37,457 nucleotides of DNA from JBMNNS01 sp050942625 (GTDB lineage Bacteria; Bacillota; Dethiobacteria; DTU022; UBA8154). Position 1 is the first letter of the stretch; every line of letters starts with the position of its first letter. The DNA is taken from positions 1 to 37,457 of the forward strand of contig JBMNNS010000006.1 of assembly GCA_050942625.1 (NCBI GenBank), given 5' to 3'. Positions 14,402-21,855 of this stretch are shown here, piece after piece. A program made the translations under genes and the position numbers. Below the pieces are notes generated by a model, which saw only the letters and a list, made by a program, of their open reading frames with translations, did no database searches and was not told where the DNA came from.

Positions 14402-15151
14402 CTACCCGCCCAGTGCCCCCGCTGCCGCTTTCCTGCGGCAGGCGGGGCAAACATTTTCCCATCCTTCCGGTAGTTCAAAGTTTGCTTTGATGTGTTCCAT
14501 CGTTTTAACGGGAACAAAAGGGTCACCGCAGAGGGAGCACTCTACAAGGCTGAGTTTTGTATTCCAGGGCGAAATAGTGAGTCCCGCTTCCTGCCTTTTC
14601 GCTATAATAGCCCCTGTTGGGCAGACGAATTCACAAGCCGTGCATCCGATGCAGTCGTCGGCATGGGTAAAGAATGGAGTGGCCACCCGTCTTTCTGCAC
14701 CCCGATAAACAAAACTGATGGCATTTTTGCCGATTACTTCACGACAAACCCTGACACAGAGGCCGCAGAGGATACATTTTTCCATTTCATCCCCTTTAAC
14801 CGGCAGGTTGCCCTCCACCACGCCTATTTCCAGGGCCAATTCCCGGATAAGGTCCACGCCTGGGCACCGCACCAAAAGGGATTCGAGGACCAGCCTCCTA
14901 ACCTGTATTACTGCCGGCGTTTCCGTCAAAACGATAATGCCTTCCTCTACGGGGTAGGTGCAGGAAGCATCTATTTTTACCTGCTCGCCTTTCTTGATTT
15001 CCACCACACAAAGCCTGCAGGCACCAAAGGGGGCCAGGGCCTGGTGGTGACAAAGGGCGGGGATCTTAATGTTGTGCCGGCGGGCAAGCTGGAGCAGGGT
15101 TTCCCCTTTTTCCGCCTGAAGATCCTCTCCGTTTATATTCACAATTACCAT
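14402..15151 (-). CDS. HoxU/NuoG-N-like iron-sulphur subunit
   Basis: A 249-residue electron-transfer subunit like the N-terminal third of NuoG, HydA or HoxU. A plant-type [2Fe-2S] domain spans 1-75 (C34, C45, C48, C64: CHHQALAPFGACRLC). Two 4Fe-4S motifs follow, C126-x2-C-x2-C-x3-C136 and C167-x2-C-x2-C-x3-C177 (CIGCTACEFVCPTGA). A C-terminal four-Cys knot is formed by C205/C208 and C235/C238. The ATG at 15151 (GGAGTG 5 nt upstream) is chosen over an upstream start that overlaps the NuoF-like gene. It is the last gene of the operon, 10 nt after the NuoF-like gene. It likely wires electrons from the NuoF-like flavin to a catalytic partner that is not encoded here. Confidence 0.88.
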   Translation of the reverse strand: MVIVNINGEDLQAEKGETLLQLARRHNIKIPALCHHQALAPFGACRLCVVEIKKGEQVKIDASCTYPVEEGIIVLTETPAVIQVRRLVLESLLVRCPGVDLIRELALEIGVVEGNLPVKGDEMEKCILCGLCVRVCREVIGKNAISFVYRGAERRVATPFFTHADDCIGCTACEFVCPTGAIIAKRQEAGLTISPWNTKLSLVECSLCGDPFVPVKTMEHIKANFELPEGWENVCPACRRKAAAGALGG

Positions 15152-15161
15152 AATTTCACTC

Positions 15162-17021
15162 CTATTCCACCATAATTGCTTCAAAGCGGCATACTTCCAT
15201 GCAAGCCCCACATTTAATGCATTTTTCGCTTTCTATTACGTAAGGTTCTTTTTCCTGGCCGCTAATAGCGCCGGAAGGGCAAACCCTCAGGCACCGGCCG
15301 CAGCCCGTGCAGTTTTCTCCTATTATCGTATATTTGATCAGTGCTTTGCATACCCCTGCAGGGCATTTTTTGTGTTCGACATGCTCAAGATATTCCTGGC
15401 GAAAATATTTAAGCGTGGTTAGCACCGGGTTGGGTGCCAGTTTCCCCAGGGCGCAAAGGGAGCCGTTTTGCATGCCCTGGGCAATCTCCTCGAGCCGCCC
15501 CAGATCCTCCACGGTTCCTTTTCCTTCCGTAATGTTTTCCAGCAGGCGCAGCATTTGTTTGCCGCCTTCCCTGCAGGGGGTACATTTCCCGCAGGATTCG
15601 TCCTGGGTAAAGGATAAAAAGTAACGGGCCACGTCGACCATGCAGGTATCTTCGTCCATGACGATCATCCCACCGGAGCCCATCATGGAGCCGGCCTTTT
15701 TAAGCCTTTCATAATCAAGGGGCAGATCCAGGAGTTCCTCGGGGATGCAGCCCCCGGCAGGTCCTCCTGTTTGGACGGCCTTAATTTTTTTGCCGCCCGG
15801 GATACCCCCGCCAATATCGAAAACCAATTCACGCAGGGTTAGCCCCATGGGCACTTCAACCAGCCCGGTATTGTTCACCTTGCCCGTAAGGGAAAATATC
15901 ATTGTCCCCTTGCTTTTCCCGGTCCCAATTTTGCTGAACCATTCAGCCCCGTTTTTAAGGATCTGTGGCACTGTTGCCCACGTTTTTACGTTATTGATCA
16001 AGGTAGGTTTATCCCAGAGCCCCTTTTCGGTGGGATAGGGCGGACGGGGACGGGGGTTGGGTTCTCCCGTAAGGCCCTCAATGGAACTTAGCAGGGCAGT
16101 TTCCTCGCCGCAGACAAAAGCACCACCGCCACGGAAAATTTGCAGGTCAAAGGAAAAATTGCTTCCCATGATGTTGTCGCCCAGAAGGCCACATTCCCTG
16201 GCTTGCTGAATGGCGGAAGTCAAGTGGTTTATGGCCAGGGGGTATTCATTACGCACATAAATATATCCTCGTTCCGCTCCAACGGCATAAGCCCCAATAA
16301 GCATCCCCTCCAGGACACAATGGGGATTTCCTTCCAGGACGCTTCGATCCTGGAAACAACCGGGATCCCCCTCGTCTGCGTTACAGATAATGTATTTAGG
16401 GGTGTCTTCAGCCTCATAACAGAATTCCCACTTGGTTCCGGTGGGAAACCCCGCACCCCCACGGCCCCGCAGCCCCGACTTTTTTATTTCCTTAATTACT
16501 TCTTCCCGGGTCATCCCCGAAAGGACCGCTGCAAGCCCGCCATAACCGCCCAGGGCAATGTAGTCATATATAAATGTAGGATCTATTTGCCCGTTAGCAG
16601 CAAGGATAAGGCGCTTTTGTTTCTTGTAGAAAGGGATCTCGGTTTCTTTGGCTATACTTTCTCCGGTTGCAGGGTCTACATATAAAAGGCGTTCGATTAC
16701 CCTGTTCCGGACAATGGTTTGTTCCACAATTTCTTCAACATCTTCTGCTTTAACGCCGCAGTAAAGGATCTTCTGGGGGGTAATGACCATTAGCGGTCCC
16801 TGTTCACAAAACCCGTGGCAGCCGGTAATTTTTGTTTCCAGTTTAACGTCCAGTTTTTTTGGGTCCAGGATGGTTTTCAGGGCGGAAACCACCTCCAGGG
16901 AACCGGAAGCCCGGCAGCCGGTCCCGCAGCAGATGGAGATACCTATTTTATCTTCCTGCCTGGCCTGCAGTAGGGACCCCTTTAGCTTATCCAGTTTATG
17001 AAGGTTTGTTATTTTTTCCAT
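15162..17021 (-). CDS. NuoF-like NAD(P)H/FMN subunit with fused ferredoxin domains (HydB/HndC type)
   Basis: A 619-residue flavin subunit of the type in bifurcating hydrogenases and NAD-dependent formate dehydrogenases. It has an N-terminal thioredoxin-like [2Fe-2S] domain (C31, C36, C68, C72), an FMN/NADH Rossmann-like core (GLRGRGGAGFPTG at 183-195, ICNADEGDPGCFQDR, GGGAFVCGEETAL) and an SLBB region near 380-425. The N3-type 4Fe-4S site is C477-x2-C480-x2-C483 plus C523. A C-terminal double-cluster ferredoxin (C571-C581 and C601-C611) is absent from respiratory NuoF and typical of the soluble bifurcating enzymes. GGGAGG precedes the ATG, which overlaps the NuoE-like gene by 26 nt. All expected ligands are present. 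Confidence 0.93.
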   Translation of the reverse strand: MEKITNLHKLDKLKGSLLQARQEDKIGISICCGTGCRASGSLEVVSALKTILDPKKLDVKLETKITGCHGFCEQGPLMVITPQKILYCGVKAEDVEEIVEQTIVRNRVIERLLYVDPATGESIAKETEIPFYKKQKRLILAANGQIDPTFIYDYIALGGYGGLAAVLSGMTREEVIKEIKKSGLRGRGGAGFPTGTKWEFCYEAEDTPKYIICNADEGDPGCFQDRSVLEGNPHCVLEGMLIGAYAVGAERGYIYVRNEYPLAINHLTSAIQQARECGLLGDNIMGSNFSFDLQIFRGGGAFVCGEETALLSSIEGLTGEPNPRPRPPYPTEKGLWDKPTLINNVKTWATVPQILKNGAEWFSKIGTGKSKGTMIFSLTGKVNNTGLVEVPMGLTLRELVFDIGGGIPGGKKIKAVQTGGPAGGCIPEELLDLPLDYERLKKAGSMMGSGGMIVMDEDTCMVDVARYFLSFTQDESCGKCTPCREGGKQMLRLLENITEGKGTVEDLGRLEEIAQGMQNGSLCALGKLAPNPVLTTLKYFRQEYLEHVEHKKCPAGVCKALIKYTIIGENCTGCGRCLRVCPSGAISGQEKEPYVIESEKCIKCGACMEVCRFEAIMVE

Positions 17022-17475
17022 GGTAGCCTCCCAACAACTTATCTGCTTTGTTTAAGGTCAGTTTGCCGTGGTAGTTGCCGTCAATGGTTACCAGGGGGCC
17101 CAGGGCGCAGGCACCCAAACAGTTTACCGTTTCCAGGGTATATTCCCCATCGGGGGTGGTTTCCCCAGGCTCTATCCCTAGTTTCTGTGCCAGCCTGTCC
17201 AGTAAACGCCCACTTCCCCGGACATGGCATGCCGTCCCCATGCAGACATGGATTTCGTGTTTTCCTCTGGGCGACAGGTTAAAGCTTTTATAAAAAGTTG
17301 CCAGGCTGAAAAGCCTGCTCAGCGGTACTGCTAACTTTTCTGAAACCCTTTTCAGGGCCTCTTCCGGCAGGTAGCGAAATTCATTGTTAATATCCTGCAA
17401 GATGGAAACATAAGCTGCGGTATCCCTGCCATATTTGTCAATGATCAGATCTACTTTTTTCAGATCTATCTCCAT
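16996..17475 (-). CDS. NuoE-like [2Fe-2S] subunit (HydC/HndA type)
   Basis: A 159-residue thioredoxin-like ferredoxin. An N-terminal helical bundle is followed by the cluster ligands C78, C83, C119 and C123 (CMGTACHVRG ... CLGACALGP), exactly the NuoE pattern. It normally partners NuoF-like flavin subunits, and here the stop region overlaps the NuoF-like start. The ribosome site is weak, suggesting coupling to the upstream HycB-like gene 36 nt away. The length is normal for the family. Confidence 0.92.
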   Translation of the reverse strand: MEIDLKKVDLIIDKYGRDTAAYVSILQDINNEFRYLPEEALKRVSEKLAVPLSRLFSLATFYKSFNLSPRGKHEIHVCMGTACHVRGSGRLLDRLAQKLGIEPGETTPDGEYTLETVNCLGACALGPLVTIDGNYHGKLTLNKADKLLGGYHGKNNKPS

Positions 17476-17511
17476 GATATGCCGGGTAGTTTCTGGGGCA
17501 GCTCGCCGGGG

Positions 17512-18027
17512 TTACTTGACGGCGCCCAGGAAATCTACCAGGAAATCCCTCCTTTTCTTTTTAATCAATTCTTCCACGGAGGTAAATTGCAAAGCACCGG
17601 TAGGGCAACTGTATACACATGCCGGAACCCTCCCGGTGGAAGTTCTTTCATAACAAAGATCACATTTCAAGACAGCCTTTTCATCATTGTCCAGGGTAAC
17701 CGCACCAAAGGGGCAGACCAAAAGACACCATTTGCACCCAATACAAAGGGAGTGGTCGATCAGGACCGCCCCATTGCCGGCCTCTTTGAGCATTGCTTTT
17801 GTAGGGCAAACCTTTATGCAGGGAGCATTATCGCAGTGCCGGCACTGCAGCGGCAGCCTCGCACTGCCATAATGTTCAACCGCCACACGGCTTTTGGGGA
17901 GGGGGGCTTCGGAGATTGCAGAAAATAACTGCTTGGAGCGGGAATGCTCCACCGCACAAGCAATCTCACAGCTATGACAGCCAAGGCATTTTTCCACATT
18001 CACAACAATTAAGCCTTTTATTTCCAT
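17512..18027 (-). CDS. HycB/CooF-like four-cluster ferredoxin
   Basis: A 171-residue electron carrier with sixteen ligand cysteines for four [4Fe-4S] clusters: C14/17/20/24, C62/65/70/74, C95/98/101/105 and C122/125/137/141. The layout matches HycB, CooF and HydN, ferredoxin subunits of hydrogenases, CO dehydrogenase, formate dehydrogenase and some aldehyde oxidoreductase complexes. AGAGGTG lies 5 nt before the ATG. First gene of the minus-strand electron-transfer operon; the promoter region lies in a palindromic element at 18049-18227. Confidence 0.92.
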   Translation of the reverse strand: MEIKGLIVVNVEKCLGCHSCEIACAVEHSRSKQLFSAISEAPLPKSRVAVEHYGSARLPLQCRHCDNAPCIKVCPTKAMLKEAGNGAVLIDHSLCIGCKWCLLVCPFGAVTLDNDEKAVLKCDLCYERTSTGRVPACVYSCPTGALQFTSVEELIKKKRRDFLVDFLGAVK

Positions 18028-18048
18028 TTAAACACCTCTTTTCTATAT

Positions 18049-18227
18049 ATGTCTGCATTCCATTAGCTCAGCAAAATTTGTATAGATAATGGAATGGTGC
18101 TCGTGTGTTCAGGCCGTGTCCAAACTCGCTCGCAAAAGCCTCGCTCGAACAGTTGACACGGCTTATCTGAACCCCCTGCGCTCCTTTTATTATACAAATT
18201 AAATGTTCGCTAATGGAATGCAGACAT
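18049..18227. repeat. 179-bp palindromic element with 18-bp perfect terminal inverted repeats
   Basis: ATGTCTGCATTCCATTAG (18049-18066) is the exact reverse complement of 18210-18227. Inside, AATTTGTATA pairs with TATACAAATT, GTTCAG and GCCGTGTC pair with GACACGGC and CTGAAC, and further CTCGC/GCGAG repeats fill the tip, so the whole unit can fold as a cruciform or long RNA hairpin. It resembles a MITE. It sits in the 480-bp divergent space between the HycB-like gene (-) and the permease gene (+). On the minus strand it holds a TATAAT-like -10 (within TTGTATAATAAAAGG). Confidence 0.8.
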
Positions 18228-18238
18228 GCGGCCAGTTG

Positions 18239-18293
18239 TAGCTCAGCAAAATTTGTATAGATAATGGAATGGTGCTCGTGTGTTCAGGCCGTG
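18239..18293 (+). repeat. 55-bp exact direct repeat of part of the palindromic element
   Basis: Positions 18239-18293 duplicate 18064-18118 exactly (starting TAGCTCAGCAAAATTTG, ending CAGGCCGTG), 175 bp downstream. The copy lacks the terminal inverted repeat and the right arm, so it is a partial duplication or a remnant of a second element. Confidence 0.85.
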
Positions 18294-18393
18294 GTTTCAA
18301 TATAATATATATTTCGTCGTTCAATTTTACTAACCCTTTTAAATAGCAGAAATATTATATATAATGCCGCCCCATGATTCGACAAATTTTTTA

Positions 18394-18423
18394 TTGACAG
18401 CACTGGTTTTGTTTATGTATAAT
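18394..18423 (+). promoter_or_regulatory. Strong sigma-A promoter for the uptake operon
   Basis: TTGACA (18394-18399), 18 nt, TATAAT (18418-18423): two perfect consensus hexamers with slightly long spacing. The predicted start is about 75 nt before the permease ATG. The leader contains AGAAGC ... GCTTCT arms and a T-run. No clear Fur box or cobalamin riboswitch core was recognised. Confidence 0.8.
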
Positions 18424-18507
18424 TCCGTTAGAAGCTTTTTTTTTGCCGGTGCTATGCAGGAATAAACATACTGCTTCTCATAACTATAAACAAGGACAAG
18501 GTGACCG

Positions 18508-19581
18508 ATGCCAATCCCTATAAAAAAGGAAAAGGCCGCCGTAAAAAATAGTCCCGGAGCCAAAGCCGGCGTTAAAGCCAAAGCAGGCTGGCAGATGTGT
18601 TTTCTTGTGATCCTGCTTATTATAATGTGCCTGGTTTCCATTGGTTTTGGCCGTTTTCCTATACCGCCTTCCGAGGTGTTGCGAATACTGGCATCTAAAG
18701 TCATCCCTGTGGAAAAAACTTGGGTTGATACCCTGGAAACGGTGATCTTCAACGTCAGGATACCGAGGATAGCAGCAGCTGTACTGGTGGGCGCTTCCCT
18801 GGCAGCTGCAGGGGCAGCCTACCAGGGCATGTTTAAAAACCCGCTCGTCTCTCCGGATATCTTAGGTGCTTCGGCAGGGGCAGGTTTTGGCGCAGCGCTG
18901 GCAATATTTTGTTCCCTTGGCATTGTGGGAATTCAAGCTTTATCTTTTTGCATGGGTATTTTTGCTGTTTCATTAGCTTACCTGATAAGCAGCAGGGTCA
19001 GACACGACCCGTTGCTGGCACTGGTTCTGGGCGGGATACTGATAAGTTCTGTGTTCACAGCAGCAACATCGTTGCTCAAATACGTGGCCGATCCTTACGA
19101 CCAGCTGCCCGCCATTACTTTTTGGCTTATGGGGAGCCTTTCCTCAATTAAGATGCATGATCTCAAACTGGCGCTGGTCCCCCTACTTTTGGGTGCCGTT
19201 CCGCTGCATCTTATCCGCTGGAGAATAAACGTTTTGGCCTTGGGCGAAGAAGAAGCACGGGCGCTTGGGCTCAATACCGACAGGCTGAAGATCATAATTA
19301 TTCTTTGTGCCACATTGATGACGGCAGCCTCGGTTTCCATAACCGGTATTATAGGGTGGGTGGGTTTATTGGTCCCGCACCTGGCAAGAATGTCGGTAGG
19401 CCCTAACTACAAGGTTCTACTGCCCACTTCATTTTTAATGGGGGGCATCTATCTTTTGCTGGTTGACAATTTGGCCCGCAATATTGCTGCTGTAGAAGTA
19501 CCGTTAGGGATTTTGACAGCGTTGGTAGGCGCACCTTTTTTTATCTATTTGATTTCCCGTAGAGGGGGGGGATGGAGTTGA
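18508..19581 (+). CDS. FecCD/BtuC-family ABC transporter permease
   Basis: A 357-residue inner-membrane permease for iron-chelate, haem or corrinoid uptake. The N-terminal 30 residues are a Lys/Ala-rich cytoplasmic extension. About ten hydrophobic segments follow, with family signatures PRIAAAVLVGASLAAAGAAYQ, the run NPLVSPDILGASAGAGFGA, then LGEEEARALGLN (the coupling helix region) and GIIGWVGLLVPHLAR. AAGGTGA precedes the ATG at close spacing. First gene of an operon: its stop overlaps the ATPase start by 10 nt. The substrate cannot be read from the permease. Confidence 0.93.
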   Translation: MPIPIKKEKAAVKNSPGAKAGVKAKAGWQMCFLVILLIIMCLVSIGFGRFPIPPSEVLRILASKVIPVEKTWVDTLETVIFNVRIPRIAAAVLVGASLAAAGAAYQGMFKNPLVSPDILGASAGAGFGAALAIFCSLGIVGIQALSFCMGIFAVSLAYLISSRVRHDPLLALVLGGILISSVFTAATSLLKYVADPYDQLPAITFWLMGSLSSIKMHDLKLALVPLLLGAVPLHLIRWRINVLALGEEEARALGLNTDRLKIIIILCATLMTAASVSITGIIGWVGLLVPHLARMSVGPNYKVLLPTSFLMGGIYLLLVDNLARNIAAVEVPLGILTALVGAPFFIYLISRRGGGWS

Positions 19582-20420
19582 ATCTAGAGGTGCATAATCT
19601 CACCTGTGGCTATAGGAACCATGCCATCGTGAAAGATATTTCGGTGACGTTGGCTGCAGGGGATGTCCTTTGTTTGTTGGGGCCGAACGGTTCTGGTAAA
19701 ACCACCTTTTTTAAAACAATTTTAGGTCTGCTAAAAAGCCTGAAAGGCGATATTTCCTTGAATGGGCAGAATATAAGAAAATGGCCCCACTCCAAAATTG
19801 CCCGCCAGGTGGGTTATATTCCCCAAAGCCACCATCCCCAGTTTCCCTTTAAAGTAATTGATATTGTGCTCATGGGCAGGACAGCGCATTTGAAACCTTT
19901 TGCTTCACCTTCTGAAATGGATGTCGAAATAGCTGAAAAGGCTCTAAACGTACTTAATATTGGTTATTTAAGGGACAGAACCTATACCGAGATCAGTGGC
20001 GGGGAAAGGCAATTAGTCTTGATTGCAAGGGCGCTTGCGCAACAATCCCCCATCTTGTTGATGGACGAGCCCACAGCCAGCCTTGATTTTGGTAATCAGG
20101 TAATGGTTTTGAGCAGGATACAACAGTTGGCCACCTCCGGCCTTTCGATTATTATGGCCTGCCATTTTCCCGAACATGCCTTTTTATACGGTACAAAAGC
20201 CCTGCTTTTCAAAGAAGGAAGGGTTTATGGTTTTGGAGTTCCTGACGCAACTGTGACAAAAGAAAACATAAAAGCACTTTATGGTGTGGAGGTGAAAATT
20301 GCAGAGGTTGATACCGGTCAGGGCAATACAGTGAAAGTCTGTGTGCCCTGCCATGTCAATAGTCATTTTCAAATACCTTTAAGGGGGAGGAAAAATGTAC
20401 AAACGGTACAAGTTTTTTAG
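19572..20420 (+). CDS. FecE/BtuD-type ABC transporter ATPase
   Basis: A 282-residue ATPase. Walker A GPNGSGKTT (37-45), Q-loop Gln85, signature SGGERQ (142-147), Walker B ILLMDEP (161-167) and the switch His in MACHFPEHA. The signature is a slight variant of LSGGQ, common in this family. AGAGGGGGGG directly precedes the ATG, which overlaps the permease gene. The C-terminal 40 residues beyond the ABC core (VEVKIAEVDTG onward) are somewhat long for the family and overlap the next gene by 26 nt. Confidence 0.94.
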   Translation: MELNLEVHNLTCGYRNHAIVKDISVTLAAGDVLCLLGPNGSGKTTFFKTILGLLKSLKGDISLNGQNIRKWPHSKIARQVGYIPQSHHPQFPFKVIDIVLMGRTAHLKPFASPSEMDVEIAEKALNVLNIGYLRDRTYTEISGGERQLVLIARALAQQSPILLMDEPTASLDFGNQVMVLSRIQQLATSGLSIIMACHFPEHAFLYGTKALLFKEGRVYGFGVPDATVTKENIKALYGVEVKIAEVDTGQGNTVKVCVPCHVNSHFQIPLRGRKNVQTVQVF

Positions 20421-21525
20421 TTGGAGATTGGTTCTAGCTTTACTGTTGACATGCTTCTTACTGGGGGGGTGTGGGGGCACGGAAACCGGAAGCCCCGATA
20501 TAGATCCGCAAAAGGGTGTCGAACAAACAGACCAGGGAGAGAAAGCTGAAAGAACGTTCATCGACGATGCAGGAAGGGAAGTTACCATCCCGGTTGAAAT
20601 TAACAAGGTTTTTTCTGCAAATCATATTGGTACATTGCTTGTTTACACGATTAACCCTGATAAAATAGCCGGCTGGAACGGTGAACTTCGTCCCGGGGAA
20701 ATAAAATTCTTTGATGAAAAATATCACGGGTTACCCGTTCTTGGTAGCTGGCATGCTAGCTCCACAGGCAACATTGAGGATCTTTTGAGGGCAAAACCGG
20801 ACGTGATCGTCAATACAAGTTTTGCAAATGTATTCGATCAGGGATTTATTGAAGATCTGCAGGAGCAAACCAAGATCCCGGTTGTCCACCTTTTTGTAGA
20901 ATTGGAAGAAATCGATAAAACGTATGATAAGTTGGGTGAATTGATGAATGAAAAGGAAGTGACTGACCGCCTGGCCGCCTACTGCAAGAAAACAGTTGCA
21001 GAGGTTAAAGACAAAGCAGAGCAGATTTCCGAGGAGGAACGTGTCGGGGTTTATTGTGCCATGGGACCCAATGGTTTAAGTACCGCTCCGGTAGGTTCCC
21101 ATCAGGTTCAGGTACTGGAGATGATCAAAGGCATAAATGTGGCGGATGTTGAACTGCCCCCCGGCATGGCAGGCATGACGGATGTTTCGTTGGAACAGGT
21201 CCTGCACTGGGATCCTACTGTTATTTTATCCTGGAGTTCCGGGCAAGGCGGGAATTATCAAGGAATAACTACAGATCCCGACTGGAAAGATGTTGCAGCA
21301 GTAAAAAACAAGAGGGTTTATGAGATACCCGATATGCCGGCAAGTTGGTTTGCCAATCCCCCCTCCGTAAACAGGATCCTGGGGTTAAAATGGGCAGGTC
21401 ACCTGCTTTACCCGGAGATATTTGACTATGATATAGTCCAGGAAGCTAAGGATTTCTATAAGTTATTTTATCATTACGAACTTACCGATGAAGAAGCAGC
21501 CGAACTGTTGAAAAACGCCTTGTAG
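20395..21525 (+). CDS. Periplasmic-type (lipoprotein) metal-chelate binding protein
   Basis: A 376-residue substrate-binding protein of the TroA/FepB/BtuF superfamily, anchored as a lipoprotein: signal residues 11-24 and lipobox LLGGC with Cys26. Next comes an acidic linker, then the opening TFIDDAGREVTIPVEINKVF typical of the fold and two lobes joined by a long helix. RSLR-like motifs for one fixed ligand are not evident. It delivers substrate to the permease encoded just upstream; AAGGGGGAGG lies 5 nt before the ATG. Ligand: a ferric chelate, haem or a corrinoid are all possible. The nearby methyltransferase gene gives only a weak hint. Confidence 0.92.
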   Translation: MYKRYKFFSWRLVLALLLTCFLLGGCGGTETGSPDIDPQKGVEQTDQGEKAERTFIDDAGREVTIPVEINKVFSANHIGTLLVYTINPDKIAGWNGELRPGEIKFFDEKYHGLPVLGSWHASSTGNIEDLLRAKPDVIVNTSFANVFDQGFIEDLQEQTKIPVVHLFVELEEIDKTYDKLGELMNEKEVTDRLAAYCKKTVAEVKDKAEQISEEERVGVYCAMGPNGLSTAPVGSHQVQVLEMIKGINVADVELPPGMAGMTDVSLEQVLHWDPTVILSWSSGQGGNYQGITTDPDWKDVAAVKNKRVYEIPDMPASWFANPPSVNRILGLKWAGHLLYPEIFDYDIVQEAKDFYKLFYHYELTDEEAAELLKNAL

Positions 21526-21552
21526 CACTTATTGGCTGTAGTGTTGAAAGAA

Positions 21553-21763
21553 GGTGTCAGGGGGCGGTTCGAGACCACTGAAAAAATCCTTAATTGTGTT
21601 ATAAGTTCCGAATTGTGTCATTCTGAATGAACGAAGTGAATGAAGAATCTTTTTAGCAGCTTAAAACCAAGATCCTTCGCTATCGCTCAGGATGACAATA
21701 GCCACAGTTTTTTAATAAAACCGGCTTTTTCAGTGGCTCGGCGGTTCAACCGCCCCCTGACAT
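21553..21763 (+). repeat. Dispersed MITE/REP-like repeat, copy B
   Basis: A 211-bp copy bounded by GGTGTCAGGGGGCGGTTCG and CGCCCCCTGACATC. It contains GAGACCACTGAAAAA, TTCTGAATGAACGAAGTG, AAGATCCTTCGCTATCGCTC and CCGGCTTTTTCAGTGGC. Same orientation as copies C and D. It lies between the binding-protein gene and the methyltransferase gene, so read-through between them must cross it. Confidence 0.8.
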
Positions 21764-21785
21764 CCCCCGTTTGGCACCTCACTGG

Positions 21786-21828
21786 GGACGTTCCTCTTAA
21801 ACATTCCTTCCAAAGAGGCATGTCCCCA
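21786..21828. repeat. REP-like hairpin of a second family
   Basis: GGGGACGTTCCTCTT pairs with AAGAGGCATGTCCCC (internal mismatches) around a 14-nt loop. GGGGAC / GTCCCC hairpins of this type are frequent intergenic elements in Firmicutes. There is no T-tract, so it is not a clear terminator. Confidence 0.55.
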
Positions 21829-21836
21829 TCATTTTT

Positions 21837-21852
21837 ATAGAAAGGGTTCTAT
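21837..21852 (+). promoter_or_regulatory. Hairpin with the Shine-Dalgarno sequence in its loop
   Basis: ATAGAA (21837-21842) pairs perfectly with TTCTAT (21847-21852), leaving AGGG of the methyltransferase ribosome site as a tetraloop. The ATG follows 3 nt after the stem. The stem is weak, so any translational control would be subtle. Confidence 0.45.
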
Positions 21853-21855
21853 AAA

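Noticed and set aside
14492..15175. A 227-codon plus-strand frame opposite the HoxU-like gene.
   Set aside because: The minus strand encodes a protein with a full set of cluster ligands; the plus frame is low-complexity antisense.
18424..18507. Possible cobalamin or other riboswitch in the leader of the uptake operon (GCCGGTGCTATGC).
   Set aside because: No B12-box core or multi-helix architecture could be traced in the 75-nt leader, which is too short.
21640..21840. Frames with SLKPRSFAIAQDD (also at 9942-10124 on the minus strand).
   Set aside because: They translate the dispersed repeat core; they have no domain and recur with every copy.
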